Below, one piece after another: positions 53,752 through 61,533 of a stretch of DNA of 64,000 bases; the stretch's first letter is position 1, and every line of letters starts with the position of its first letter. A model generated the notes under the pieces. That model was given only the letters and a program-made list of their open reading frames with translations, did no database searches and was not told the DNA's origin. This DNA comes from Streptomyces acidiscabies. GTDB lineage: Bacteria > Actinomycetota > Actinomycetes > Streptomycetales > Streptomycetaceae. The stretch is from positions 3,472,001 to 3,536,000 of the forward strand of contig NZ_JAGJBY010000002.1 in NCBI RefSeq assembly GCF_020010905.1, written 5' to 3'. Made by a program: the position numbers and the translations under genes.

Positions 53752-53869
53752 CGCCGCCCGCCGCCCTCGACCCCGGTCCCGTACACAGCCGTTGCACGCC
53801 CACTCCCACCGGAGCCGTGCGCCTGCGGCCCGTGACGCCGGGGTAGCCCGCCTCCCGCCGGAGCCCCTC

Positions 53870-54847
53870 ATGAGCGAATCACCGGGCGCCGTGTCCCTCG
53901 CCACGGCACCGCCACCCGACGTACCGTCAAAAACCCTCGTAGCACAGCGAGTTCAGCCACTGCGCCGCCCCGGACGCTGGATCGCCACCGCGATCGTCCT
54001 GGTCCTGGCCGCCCAGTTCGCCCACGGCCTGGTCACCAACCCGTTCTACCAGTGGGACCGCTTCGGCTACTGGTTCCTGCGCCCGACCATCCTCGACGGA
54101 CTCCTCGTCACCCTCGAAGTCACCGCCTACAGTGCGGTGTTGGGCCTGCTCGGCGGCATCCTGCTGGCCCTCGCCCGGCTCTCGAAGAGCCCGGTGCTGC
54201 GAGCTGTCAGCTGGGTCTACATCTGGGCGCTCCGCTCGGTGCCGCTGATCGTGATCCTGCTGTTCCTGTACAACTTCAGTGCCCTGTACCAGACGTTGAG
54301 CGTCGGCGTCCCCTTCGGACCGGCCTTCTTCACCTTCGACGAGTCGCGCCTCGCCACCGACATGGTCATCGCCGTCGTCGGACTCAGCCTCCACGAGGCC
54401 GCGTACGCCGCCGAGGTCGTCCGGGGCGGCATCCTCTCCGTCGACCAGGGCCAGCACGAGGCCGCCGCCGCCCTCGGCCTCCCCAAGGGCTACCAGTTCC
54501 GCCGGGTGGTCTTCCCGCAGGCCCTGCGCTCGATCGTGCCGAACTACGTCAACCAGCTGATCGGCCTGGTCAAAGGCACCTCGCTGGTCTTCTACGTCTC
54601 CCTCCTCGACCTCTTCGGCGCCGCGCAGACCATGGGCTCCACCTACCCCGGCGACATCGTCCCGCTGCTGCTCGTCGTCACCGTCTGGTACCTGATCCTG
54701 ACGAGCCTCGTCTCGGTCGTCCAGTTCTACGTCGAGCGGCACTACGCGCGCGGCGCCACCCGCACCCTGCCGCCCACCCCGCTCCAGCAACTGCGCGCCG
54801 CCTTCGGCCGGTTCAGGGAGCGCCTGCGCAAGGAGGCCGCCGTATGA
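53870..54847 (+). CDS. Amino-acid-type ABC transporter permease (325 aa)
   Basis: ATG 53870 follows GGAG. After a hydrophilic N-terminus, about five or six membrane segments follow, with the HisM/GlnP-type permease signature: ILDGLLVTLEVTAYSAVLGL at the domain start, WALRSVPLIVILLFLY, and the EAA loop EAAAALGLPKGYQFRRVVFP that contacts the ATPase. A single permease gene suggests a homodimer. Its stop overlaps the ATPase start (ATGA). It belongs to the polar amino acid (PAAT) uptake class, whose members include cystine and S-substituted cysteine importers. The cysteine-type leader peptide upstream supports a sulfur-containing substrate. Confidence 0.95.
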   Translation: MSESPGAVSLATAPPPDVPSKTLVAQRVQPLRRPGRWIATAIVLVLAAQFAHGLVTNPFYQWDRFGYWFLRPTILDGLLVTLEVTAYSAVLGLLGGILLALARLSKSPVLRAVSWVYIWALRSVPLIVILLFLYNFSALYQTLSVGVPFGPAFFTFDESRLATDMVIAVVGLSLHEAAYAAEVVRGGILSVDQGQHEAAAALGLPKGYQFRRVVFPQALRSIVPNYVNQLIGLVKGTSLVFYVSLLDLFGAAQTMGSTYPGDIVPLLLVVTVWYLILTSLVSVVQFYVERHYARGATRTLPPTPLQQLRAAFGRFRERLRKEAAV

Positions 54848-55638
54848 GCGCCGCCACCGCCACCGCCACCGTCGCCGCGCCCGCCGCCGTCGAACTCCAC
54901 GGCGTCCACAAGTGGTTCGGCACCCACCAGGTCCTCGACGGCATCGACCTGACGGTCCGGCCCGGCGAAGTCACCGCGCTGCTCGGCCCGTCCGGCTCCG
55001 GCAAGTCCACGCTCCTGCGCGTCATCAACCACCTGGAGAAACCCGAACGCGGGTACGTCAGCGTCAACGGCGAGCTCATCGGCGTACGCCGACACGGCGA
55101 CCGGCTACGGGAGTTGAGCGAGCGCGCCATCCTCACCCAGCGTGCCGGGATCGGGTTCGTCTTCCAGAACTTCAACCTCTTCCCGCACCTCACCGTGCTG
55201 GACAACGTCGCCGCCGCCCCCGTCGCCACCGGCCGCCTCGCCAAGCCGGCCGCGCTGGAACTCGCCCGCGAACTCCTCGACCGCGTCGGTCTCGCCGACA
55301 AGTCGGCCGCCTATCCACGGCAGTTGTCCGGCGGACAGCAACAGCGCGTCGCCATCGCCCGCGCCCTCGCGCTGCGCCCCGGCGTCATCCTCTTCGACGA
55401 GCCGACCTCCGCGCTCGACCCCGAGCTGGTGGGTGAAGTCCTCGCCGTCATCAAGGACTTGGCGACCAGCGGCACGACGCTCCTGATCGTCACGCACGAG
55501 ATCGGCTTCGCCCGCGAGGTGGCCGACCGGGTGGTGTTCCTGGACGCCGGGAAGATCGTCGAACAAGGGCCGCCGGAACAGGTGCTGGACAGGCCGCAGC
55601 ACGAACGGACCCGCGACTTCCTCGCCAAGGTCCTCTGA
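54844..55638 (+). CDS. Amino-acid-type ABC transporter ATP-binding protein (264 aa)
   Basis: All nucleotide-binding motifs are present: Walker A GPSGSGKST (about residue 48), Q-loop FVFQNFNLFPHLTVLDNV, signature LSGGQQQRVAIARAL, Walker B VILFDEPTSALDP and the switch His in LLIVTHEIGFAREVADRV. This is the GlnQ/TcyC-type ATPase of polar amino acid importers and is coupled by a 4-bp overlap to the permease. A short hairpin (ACCGAG/CTCGGT, 55639-55659) follows the stop, before the binding-protein gene. Confidence 0.96.
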   Translation: MSAATATATVAAPAAVELHGVHKWFGTHQVLDGIDLTVRPGEVTALLGPSGSGKSTLLRVINHLEKPERGYVSVNGELIGVRRHGDRLRELSERAILTQRAGIGFVFQNFNLFPHLTVLDNVAAAPVATGRLAKPAALELARELLDRVGLADKSAAYPRQLSGGQQQRVAIARALALRPGVILFDEPTSALDPELVGEVLAVIKDLATSGTTLLIVTHEIGFAREVADRVVFLDAGKIVEQGPPEQVLDRPQHERTRDFLAKVL

Positions 55639-55659
55639 ACCGAGGGTGCCTGACTCGGT
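55639..55659 (+). promoter_or_regulatory. Short intercistronic hairpin between ATPase and binding-protein genes
   Basis: ACCGAG (55639-55644) pairs with CTCGGT (55654-55659). It may stabilise or partly terminate the transcript; the binding-protein gene follows after 62 bp with its own AAGGAC ribosome site. Confidence 0.4.
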
Positions 55660-55721
55660 CAAGGCCCTTTGAAATCAACCCCGTTGACCCCCGTACGACC
55701 CACGAATCCCTAAGGACAGCC

Positions 55722-56744
55722 ATGCCCGCGCCCCTCTCCCGACGTGCCCTGATCCGAGGCATCACCGCGACGGCCGCCGTCGCCACCCTCGCCGGCGGGC
55801 TCGCCGCCTGCGGCGGGGACAGCGAGGCCGCCACCGTCGCCGCCGACACCTCCGGCTCCGTCACCATCGGCCGCGTCTCCAACGGGGCCGCGAAAGAAGC
55901 GACGTTGAAGGTCTCCGAGGTGAAGTCGATCAGCGCCGAGGTGCCGGAGGCGATCCGCAAGCGCGGCACCCTCGTCATCGGCAGCGGCTCCCTGCCCTCG
56001 GGCTCCGCGCCGCTCGGCTACATCGGCGACGACCAGAAGACCCTCACCGGCGCCGAACCCGACCTCGCCCGCCTCGTCGCCGCCGTCCTCGGCCTCAAGT
56101 CCGAGAACAAGCGCTTCACTTGGGAGAACCTCTTCGTCGGCATCGACAGCGGCAAGGTCGACATCGGCTTCTCGAACATCACCGACACCGAGGAGCGCAA
56201 GCAGAAGTACGACTTCGCCTCCTACCGCCAGGACAACCTCGGCTTCGAGAAGCTGAAGTCCAACTCCTGGACGTTCGACGGCACTTACCGAAGCCTCGCG
56301 GGCAAGACCGTCTCCGTCGGCGCCGGCACCAACCAGGAACGCCTCCTCCTGGAGTGGCAGAAGAAGCTCAAGGCCGAGGGCAAGAACCTCACCATCAAGT
56401 ACTTCCAGGACAGCAACAGCACCTACCTCGCCCTGAACAGCGGCAAGATCGACGCCTATCTCGGCCCCAACCCGAGCCTGTCGTACCACGTCACCCAGAC
56501 CGCGAAGTCCCCCGCGCCGACCGCCATCGCGGGCACCTACTCCGGCGCCGGCGAGACCCTCCAAGGCCTCATCGCGGCGACCGTCAAGAAGGACAGCGGA
56601 CTCGCCAAACCGGTCGCCGACGCCATCAACCACCTCATCGACAACGGCCAGTACGCCAAGTGGCTGGACTCCTGGAACCTCGCGAACGAGGCCGTCACCA
56701 AGTCCGAGATCAACCCGCCCGGCCTGCCCCTCACCAACTCCTGA
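55722..56744 (+). CDS. ABC transporter substrate-binding lipoprotein (340 aa)
   Basis: The signal peptide starts MPAPLSRRALIRGITATAA (twin arginines, so Tat export is possible) and ends in the lipobox LAGGLAACGG, with lipidated Cys near residue 35. The mature protein has the bacterial solute-binding family 3 pattern: IRKRGTLVIGSGSLPSG, FTWENLFVGIDSGKVDIGFS, LAGKTVSVGAGTNQE and KIDAYLGPNPSLSY. It is anchored outside the membrane and delivers substrate to the permease. The ligand should be an amino acid or derivative; with the neighbouring acetyltransferase and flavin monooxygenases an S-modified cysteine is a reasonable guess. Confidence 0.95.
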   Translation: MPAPLSRRALIRGITATAAVATLAGGLAACGGDSEAATVAADTSGSVTIGRVSNGAAKEATLKVSEVKSISAEVPEAIRKRGTLVIGSGSLPSGSAPLGYIGDDQKTLTGAEPDLARLVAAVLGLKSENKRFTWENLFVGIDSGKVDIGFSNITDTEERKQKYDFASYRQDNLGFEKLKSNSWTFDGTYRSLAGKTVSVGAGTNQERLLLEWQKKLKAEGKNLTIKYFQDSNSTYLALNSGKIDAYLGPNPSLSYHVTQTAKSPAPTAIAGTYSGAGETLQGLIAATVKKDSGLAKPVADAINHLIDNGQYAKWLDSWNLANEAVTKSEINPPGLPLTNS

Positions 56745-56784
56745 CGGCACGTCAACTCACCCTGACCGAAAGGACTTCGCCTCC

Positions 56785-57612
56785 GTGACCCACCCGAACC
56801 ACCCTCGCGGAGGCGGAGTTCCGGTCACCACCGCACCTCATCCGCTCGACAACGCCGTGTGGACCGCTCTCGACGGTCCCCACGCGCACCTCGCCGAACG
56901 CCTCGGCCGAGCCGCCCGCTACCCCGCCGACATGTACGCCTTCGCCGCTCTCGACGACCCCGCCGACCCGGCCGCCTGGACCGACCTGCACCGGCTCGCC
57001 GGCCCGGCAACGGCCGTACGTGTCAAGCCTGTCGACGCAGTCCCCGACGGCTGGGAGCTGATCCGGGAGGGGTACGGCGTACAGCTCGTCGACACCTCGC
57101 CGCGTGCCGGAGCCGACCCCGAGGCGGTGCGGCTCGGACCGGACGACGTACCGGAGATCCTGGACCTCGTCGCCCGCACCCGGCCGGGACCGTATCTGAA
57201 GCGGACGATCCTGCTCGGTACCTATCTCGGCATCCGGCACGACGGACGGCTGATCGCGCTCGCCGGGGAGCGGCTCAAGCCACCCGGCTGGACGGAGATC
57301 AGCGCCGTCTGCACCGATCCCGCGTATCGGGGGAGGGGACACGCGACCCGGCTGATCCGTGCAGTCGCCGCCGGGATCCGGGAGCGAGGGGACACGCCGT
57401 TTCTGCATGCCGCCGCCGACAACCTGAACGCGATCCGGTTGTACGAGTCGATCGGGTTCACGTTGCGGAGGTCCTCGCGGATCGTGGAGGTGCGGACTCC
57501 GGCGGGGCCTGCCGGGGGTGCCGGGGGCGCTGGGGCCGCAGAATCGATTTCGCACAAAAGTTCGGGAATTTCCCGGGAATCGGGAACACGGCGGGCGAAC
57601 GGCCCGTTGTGA
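56785..57612 (+). CDS. GNAT-family N-acetyltransferase (275 aa)
   Basis: GTG 56785 lies about 10 bases after AAAGGA, 40 bp past the binding-protein stop. The C-terminal half holds the GNAT core: ALAGERLKPPGWTEISAVCT, then acetyl-CoA loop DPAYRGRGHATRLIRAVAAG and the motif-B stretch NLNAIRLYESIGFTLRR, resembling the FR47 subgroup. The N-terminal half is a helper domain. The last 35 or so residues (Gly/Ala then Ser/Arg-rich) are not GNAT-like and overlap palindromes probably serving the next unit. In Bacillus operons for S-(2-succino)cysteine use, an acetyltransferase acts before a flavin monooxygenase; a similar N-acetylation step is inferred here. Confidence 0.9.
   Translation: MTHPNHPRGGGVPVTTAPHPLDNAVWTALDGPHAHLAERLGRAARYPADMYAFAALDDPADPAAWTDLHRLAGPATAVRVKPVDAVPDGWELIREGYGVQLVDTSPRAGADPEAVRLGPDDVPEILDLVARTRPGPYLKRTILLGTYLGIRHDGRLIALAGERLKPPGWTEISAVCTDPAYRGRGHATRLIRAVAAGIRERGDTPFLHAAADNLNAIRLYESIGFTLRRSSRIVEVRTPAGPAGGAGGAGAAESISHKSSGISRESGTRRANGPL
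57563..57579. promoter_or_regulatory. Overlapping palindromes in the 3' end of the GNAT gene, ahead of leader peptide 3
   Basis: CGGGAATTTCCCG (57563-57575) and TTCCCGGGAA (57570-57579) overlap in an unusually AT-containing stretch about 90 bp before leader peptide 3. They may be the operator for the monooxygenase unit. The second is identical in sequence to one of the MarR-linked operators at 39885. Confidence 0.4.
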
Positions 57613-57666
57613 GGGATGAGAGCCACGATCGGGCCGCACAGAGCGAGGAAGAAGGGGGGAACGGCA

Positions 57667-57756
57667 GTGACCGACATACACATACGCCACTCCGCGCACC
57701 TCTACTCCCGGCCCCACATCGACCTCCTGCGCGTGGCCGGCGCGCTCTGTAGCTGA
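57667..57756 (+). CDS. Putative sulfur/cysteine leader peptide 3 (29 aa)
   Basis: GTG 57667 follows GAAGGGGG. The peptide is MTDIHIRHSAHLYSR followed by PHIDLLRVAGALCS, the clearest match to the leader family, with Cys next to last. It stands between the GNAT gene and the first of four flavin monooxygenase genes, 107 bp before the latter. That gap holds CCCGGGCGGGCCCGG, a possible hairpin. Confidence 0.85.
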   Translation: MTDIHIRHSAHLYSRPHIDLLRVAGALCS

Positions 57757-57863
57757 CCCCAGCGCTCCAGCACCCCCACGCCCCACCCCAGCCTTGCCGC
57801 CGTTGCCCGTGTCCCGGGCGGGCCCGGCGTCCTCGTACGGACCTCCAGGAAGGCACTCCACCC

Positions 57864-59066
57864 GTGTCCCCTTCTTCTCCCGCACCCCTGCACCTCGCGG
57901 TGGCCCTCGACGGCACCGGCTGGCACCCCGCCTCCTGGCGCGAGCAAGTCGCCCGCCCCCGCGACCTGTTCACCGCCGGATACTGGGCCGACCTGGTCGC
58001 CGAGGCCGAGCGCGGCCTCCTCGACTTCGTGACGATCGAGGACGGCCTCGGCCCCCAGTCCTCCCGCCTCCTCGACCCCGACGACCGCACCGACCAGGTA
58101 CGAGGCCGGCTCGACGCGGTCCTGATCGCCTCCCGCGTCGCCCCGCTCACCCGGCACATCGGCCTCGTCCCCACCACCGTCGCCACCCACACCGAGCCCT
58201 TCCACATCTCCAAGGCGATCGCCACCCTCGACTACGTGAGCACCGGCCGCGCGGGCCTGCGCGTCCAGATCACCGCCCGCCCGAACGAGGCCGCGCACTT
58301 CGGCCGCCGCACGATCGAGCGCATCGAGTCGTACGACACCCCCGACACCCTCGCGGTGGTGACCGACCTGTTCGACGAGGCCGCCGACTACGTCGAGGCC
58401 GTCCGGCGCCTGTGGGACAGCTGGGAGGACGACGCGGAGATCCGTGACGCCGCCACCGGCCGCTTCGTCGACCGCGAGAAACTCCACTACATCGACTTCG
58501 AGGGCCGCCGCTTCAGCGTCAAGGGCCCCTCCATCACTCCCCGCCCGCCCCAGGGCCAGCCCCTCGTCACGGCCCTCGCGCACGCGACGGTGCCCTACCG
58601 GCTGGTGGCGCGCGCGGCGGACGTCGGCTTCGTCACCCCGCACGACACCGGCCAGGCCCGCGCCATCGTCCAGGAGATACGCACCGAACAGGAGGCCGCC
58701 GGCCGGGCCGCCGATCCGCTGCACGTCTTCGCCGACCTCCTGGTCTTCCTCGACGACGACCCCGCCGAGGCGCGGGCACGCCGGGCCCGGCTCGACGAGG
58801 CGGCGGGCGAGCCGTACACGAGCGACGCGCGGATCTTCGCCGGCAGCCCCGCCGAACTCGCCGACCTGCTCCAGGAGTTCCAGACGGCCGGCCTCACCGG
58901 ATTCCGGCTGCGCCCCGCCGTCGCCGGACACGACCTGCCGGCCATCAGCCGGGGTCTGGTCCCCGAACTCCAGCGGCGCGGCGCCTTCCGTACGGCGTAC
59001 GAGGCCGACACCCTGCGCGGGCTGCTCGGCCTGACCCGTCCCGCCAACCGTTACGCAGCCCTCTGA
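57864..59066 (+). CDS. LLM-class flavin-dependent monooxygenase 1 (400 aa)
   Basis: GTG start after AGGAAGG. Bacterial-luciferase (beta/alpha)8 fold: opening PLHLAVALDGTGWHPASWRE, AERGLLDFVTIEDG, then RHIGLVPTTVATHTEPFHIS and ATLDYVSTGRAGLRVQITAR, the flavin-side region typical of NtaA/SnaA/SsuD relatives. The reaction class is FMNH2- and O2-dependent oxygenation, often cleaving C-S or C-N bonds. It needs a separate flavin reductase, which is not in this window. It is the first gene after leader peptide 3 and is followed after 20 bp by a second LLM gene. Confidence 0.93.
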   Translation: MSPSSPAPLHLAVALDGTGWHPASWREQVARPRDLFTAGYWADLVAEAERGLLDFVTIEDGLGPQSSRLLDPDDRTDQVRGRLDAVLIASRVAPLTRHIGLVPTTVATHTEPFHISKAIATLDYVSTGRAGLRVQITARPNEAAHFGRRTIERIESYDTPDTLAVVTDLFDEAADYVEAVRRLWDSWEDDAEIRDAATGRFVDREKLHYIDFEGRRFSVKGPSITPRPPQGQPLVTALAHATVPYRLVARAADVGFVTPHDTGQARAIVQEIRTEQEAAGRAADPLHVFADLLVFLDDDPAEARARRARLDEAAGEPYTSDARIFAGSPAELADLLQEFQTAGLTGFRLRPAVAGHDLPAISRGLVPELQRRGAFRTAYEADTLRGLLGLTRPANRYAAL

Positions 59067-59086
59067 GCGCGAGGAAGAGACCGACG

Positions 59087-60460
59087 ATGAGCAAGCCGCT
59101 GAAGCAGATCCATCTCGCCGCGCACTTCCCCGGCGTCAACAACACCACCGTCTGGAGCGACCCGCAGGCGGGCAGCCACATCGAGTTCAGCTCCTTCGCA
59201 CACCTCGCGAAGACCGCCGAACGCGCCAAGTTCGACTTCCTGTTCCTCGCCGAGGGCCTGCGTCTGCGCGAACAGGGCGGCAAGATCTACGACCTCGACG
59301 TGGTCGGCCGCCCCGACACGTTCACCGTGCTGGCCGCGCTCGCCGCCGTCACCGACCGGCTCGGCCTGACCGGCACGATCAACTCGACGTTCAACGAACC
59401 GTACGAGGTGGCCCGGCAGTTCGCGAGCCTCGACCACCTCTCCGCCGGTCGCGCCGCGTGGAACGTGGTCACTTCCTGGGACGCGTTCACCGGCGAGAAC
59501 TTCCGGCGCGGCGGCTTCCTCCCGCAGGACGAGCGCTACTCCCGCGCCAAGGAGTTCCTCGCCACCACGCAGGAACTCTTCGACTCCTGGCAGGGCGACG
59601 AGATCCTCGCCGACCGGGCCACGGGCGCCTTCCTGCGGGACGCGCGGGCCGGTTCCTTCGTCCACACCGGACAGCACTTCGACATCCACGGCCGGTTCAA
59701 CGTCCCGCGCAGCCCCCAGGGCCGCCCGGTGATCTTCCAGGCCGGGGACTCCGAGGAGGGCCGCGAGTTCGCCGCCGCCGAGGCCGACGCCATCTTCAGC
59801 AGGTACGCGCAACTGGAACAGGGCCAGGCGTTCTACACAGACGTCAAGAACCGCCTCGCCAAGTACGGCCGCCGCGCCGACCAGTTGCTGATCCTGCCCG
59901 CCGCGACCTTCGTCCTCGGCGACACCGACGCGGAGGCCCAGGACGCCGCGAAGGAGGTGCGCCGGCAGCAGGTCAGCGGGGCCACCGCGCTCAAGCACCT
60001 GGAGTTCGTCTGGAACCGCGACCTCTCCGCGTACGACCCCGAAGGACCGCTGCCCGAGATCGATCCGGACGTCAGCGCCGAGCACATCTCGCGGGGCCGC
60101 GCGCAGGTCAGGATGTACCGCGACCCGCTCGCCACCGCCCGCGAATGGCGGGAGCTGGCCGAGGCCAACAAGTGGTCCATCCGCGACCTCGTCATCGAGA
60201 CCGGCAACCGGCAGAACTTCATCGGCACCCCCGAGACCGTCGCCCGCACGATCAACGAGTACGTCCAGGCGGACGCGGCCGACGGGTTCATCCTCGTCCC
60301 GCACATCACCCCCGGCGGACTCGACGACTTCGCCGACCAGGTCGTCCCGCTCCTCCAGGAACAGGGCGTCTTCCGCACCGACTACGAGGGCACCACCCTG
60401 CGCGACCACCTCGGCCTCGCCCACCCCGACGAGGCGCGCGACACCCGGGCGGTGTCGTGA
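59087..60460 (+). CDS. NtaA/SnaA/DszA-type FMN-dependent monooxygenase 2 (457 aa)
   Basis: The length (457 aa) and motifs match the long NtaA/SnaA/DszA subfamily: IHLAAHFPGVNNTTVWSDP, FDFLFLAEGLRLREQ, SLDHLSAGRAAWNVVTSWDA (family signature NVVTS), GQHFDIHGRFNVPRSPQGRP and FQAGDSEEGREFAA. These enzymes use FMNH2 from a partner reductase to oxygenate substrates such as nitrilotriacetate, sulfones or N-acetylated S-substituted cysteines. ATG follows GAGGAAGAGA. It overlaps the next gene (GTGA), so the two are translationally coupled. Confidence 0.95.
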   Translation: MSKPLKQIHLAAHFPGVNNTTVWSDPQAGSHIEFSSFAHLAKTAERAKFDFLFLAEGLRLREQGGKIYDLDVVGRPDTFTVLAALAAVTDRLGLTGTINSTFNEPYEVARQFASLDHLSAGRAAWNVVTSWDAFTGENFRRGGFLPQDERYSRAKEFLATTQELFDSWQGDEILADRATGAFLRDARAGSFVHTGQHFDIHGRFNVPRSPQGRPVIFQAGDSEEGREFAAAEADAIFSRYAQLEQGQAFYTDVKNRLAKYGRRADQLLILPAATFVLGDTDAEAQDAAKEVRRQQVSGATALKHLEFVWNRDLSAYDPEGPLPEIDPDVSAEHISRGRAQVRMYRDPLATAREWRELAEANKWSIRDLVIETGNRQNFIGTPETVARTINEYVQADAADGFILVPHITPGGLDDFADQVVPLLQEQGVFRTDYEGTTLRDHLGLAHPDEARDTRAVS

Positions 60461-61521
60461 GGTTCCTCGCGATCACCCTCATCGTCCACCGCCCCGACCC
60501 CGCTACCGGCGTCCAGAAGTCTACGCAGGACCGGTTCCGGGAGGTCCTCGACAACGCGGTGCTCGCCGAGGAACTGGGCTTCGACGGCTTCGGCGTGGGG
60601 GAGCGGCACGAACGCCCGTTCATCTCCTCCTCGCCCACCGTCGTCCTCAGCCACGTCGCCGCCCTCACCCGCCGCATCCGCCTCTTCACCGCCGTCACCA
60701 CCCTCAGCCTCCTCGACCCGGTCCGCGCCTACGAGGACTACGCCACCCTCGACCACCTCTCCGGCGGCCGGCTCGACCTGATCATCGGAAAGGGCAACGG
60801 CGTGGCCCAGCGGGAGTTGTTCCAGGTCACGCCCGAGGACCAGTGGGACCGCAACGCCGAGAGCTACGAGGTGTTCCGGCAGTTGTGGCGGCAGGACAAG
60901 GTCACCGCCGGCACCCGCTTCAGGCCGCCCCTCACCGACGCGGAGGTGTGGCCGCGCCCCTACCAGCAGCCGGTGCGTGTGTGGCACGGCAGCGCCACCA
61001 GCAAGGAGTCCGTCGACCTCGCCGCCCGCTACGGCGACCCGCTGTTCTCGGCGAACGTCACCCACCCCATTGAGCCGTACGCCGAGTTGATCCGCCACTA
61101 CCGGGAGCGGTGGGAGCACTACGGGCACGACCCGGCGGCGGTCGCGGTCGGCGCGGGGTCGGCCGGGCTGTACGTGGCGCGGACCTCGCAGGAGGCCGTC
61201 GAGACGTACCGGCCCGTCTTCGAGAGCACCCTCGACTTCCAGCGGGCCGCCGGACTGCCCGTCGTGTTCGAGACCGTGGAGGACTTCGTCGAGCGCAGCT
61301 CCGCGCTCATCGGCAGCCCCCAGCAGGTCATCGAGAAGGTCCACCGCTACCACGCCGAGTTCGGGCACACCGTCCTGCACGTCCACGCGGATGCCGGCGG
61401 GCTGACCGACGTCCAGCACCGGGACTCCCTGGAGCGGTTCCAGGGCGAGGTGGCGAGCGTGCTGCGCAAGGAGATCCCCGACCCGCCGTTCGACTGGGCA
61501 CCCGTCCTGCCCGTCGCCTGA
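60457..61521 (+). CDS. LLM-class flavin-dependent monooxygenase 3 (354 aa)
   Basis: GTG 60457 overlaps the previous stop (GTGA). Luciferase-like features: ITLIVHRPDPATGVQKSTQD at the N-terminus, AEELGFDGFGVGERHERPFI, ATLDHLSGGRLDLIIGKGNG and WPRPYQQPVRVWHGSATSKE. It is closest in pattern to short alkanal-monooxygenase-like oxidoreductases that act with the NtaA-type enzymes in sulfur-scavenging operons. The reaction is presumed FMNH2-dependent oxygenation; the substrate is unknown. Confidence 0.93.
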   Translation: MRFLAITLIVHRPDPATGVQKSTQDRFREVLDNAVLAEELGFDGFGVGERHERPFISSSPTVVLSHVAALTRRIRLFTAVTTLSLLDPVRAYEDYATLDHLSGGRLDLIIGKGNGVAQRELFQVTPEDQWDRNAESYEVFRQLWRQDKVTAGTRFRPPLTDAEVWPRPYQQPVRVWHGSATSKESVDLAARYGDPLFSANVTHPIEPYAELIRHYRERWEHYGHDPAAVAVGAGSAGLYVARTSQEAVETYRPVFESTLDFQRAAGLPVVFETVEDFVERSSALIGSPQQVIEKVHRYHAEFGHTVLHVHADAGGLTDVQHRDSLERFQGEVASVLRKEIPDPPFDWAPVLPVA

Positions 61522-61533
61522 CAGAAGGAGGAC

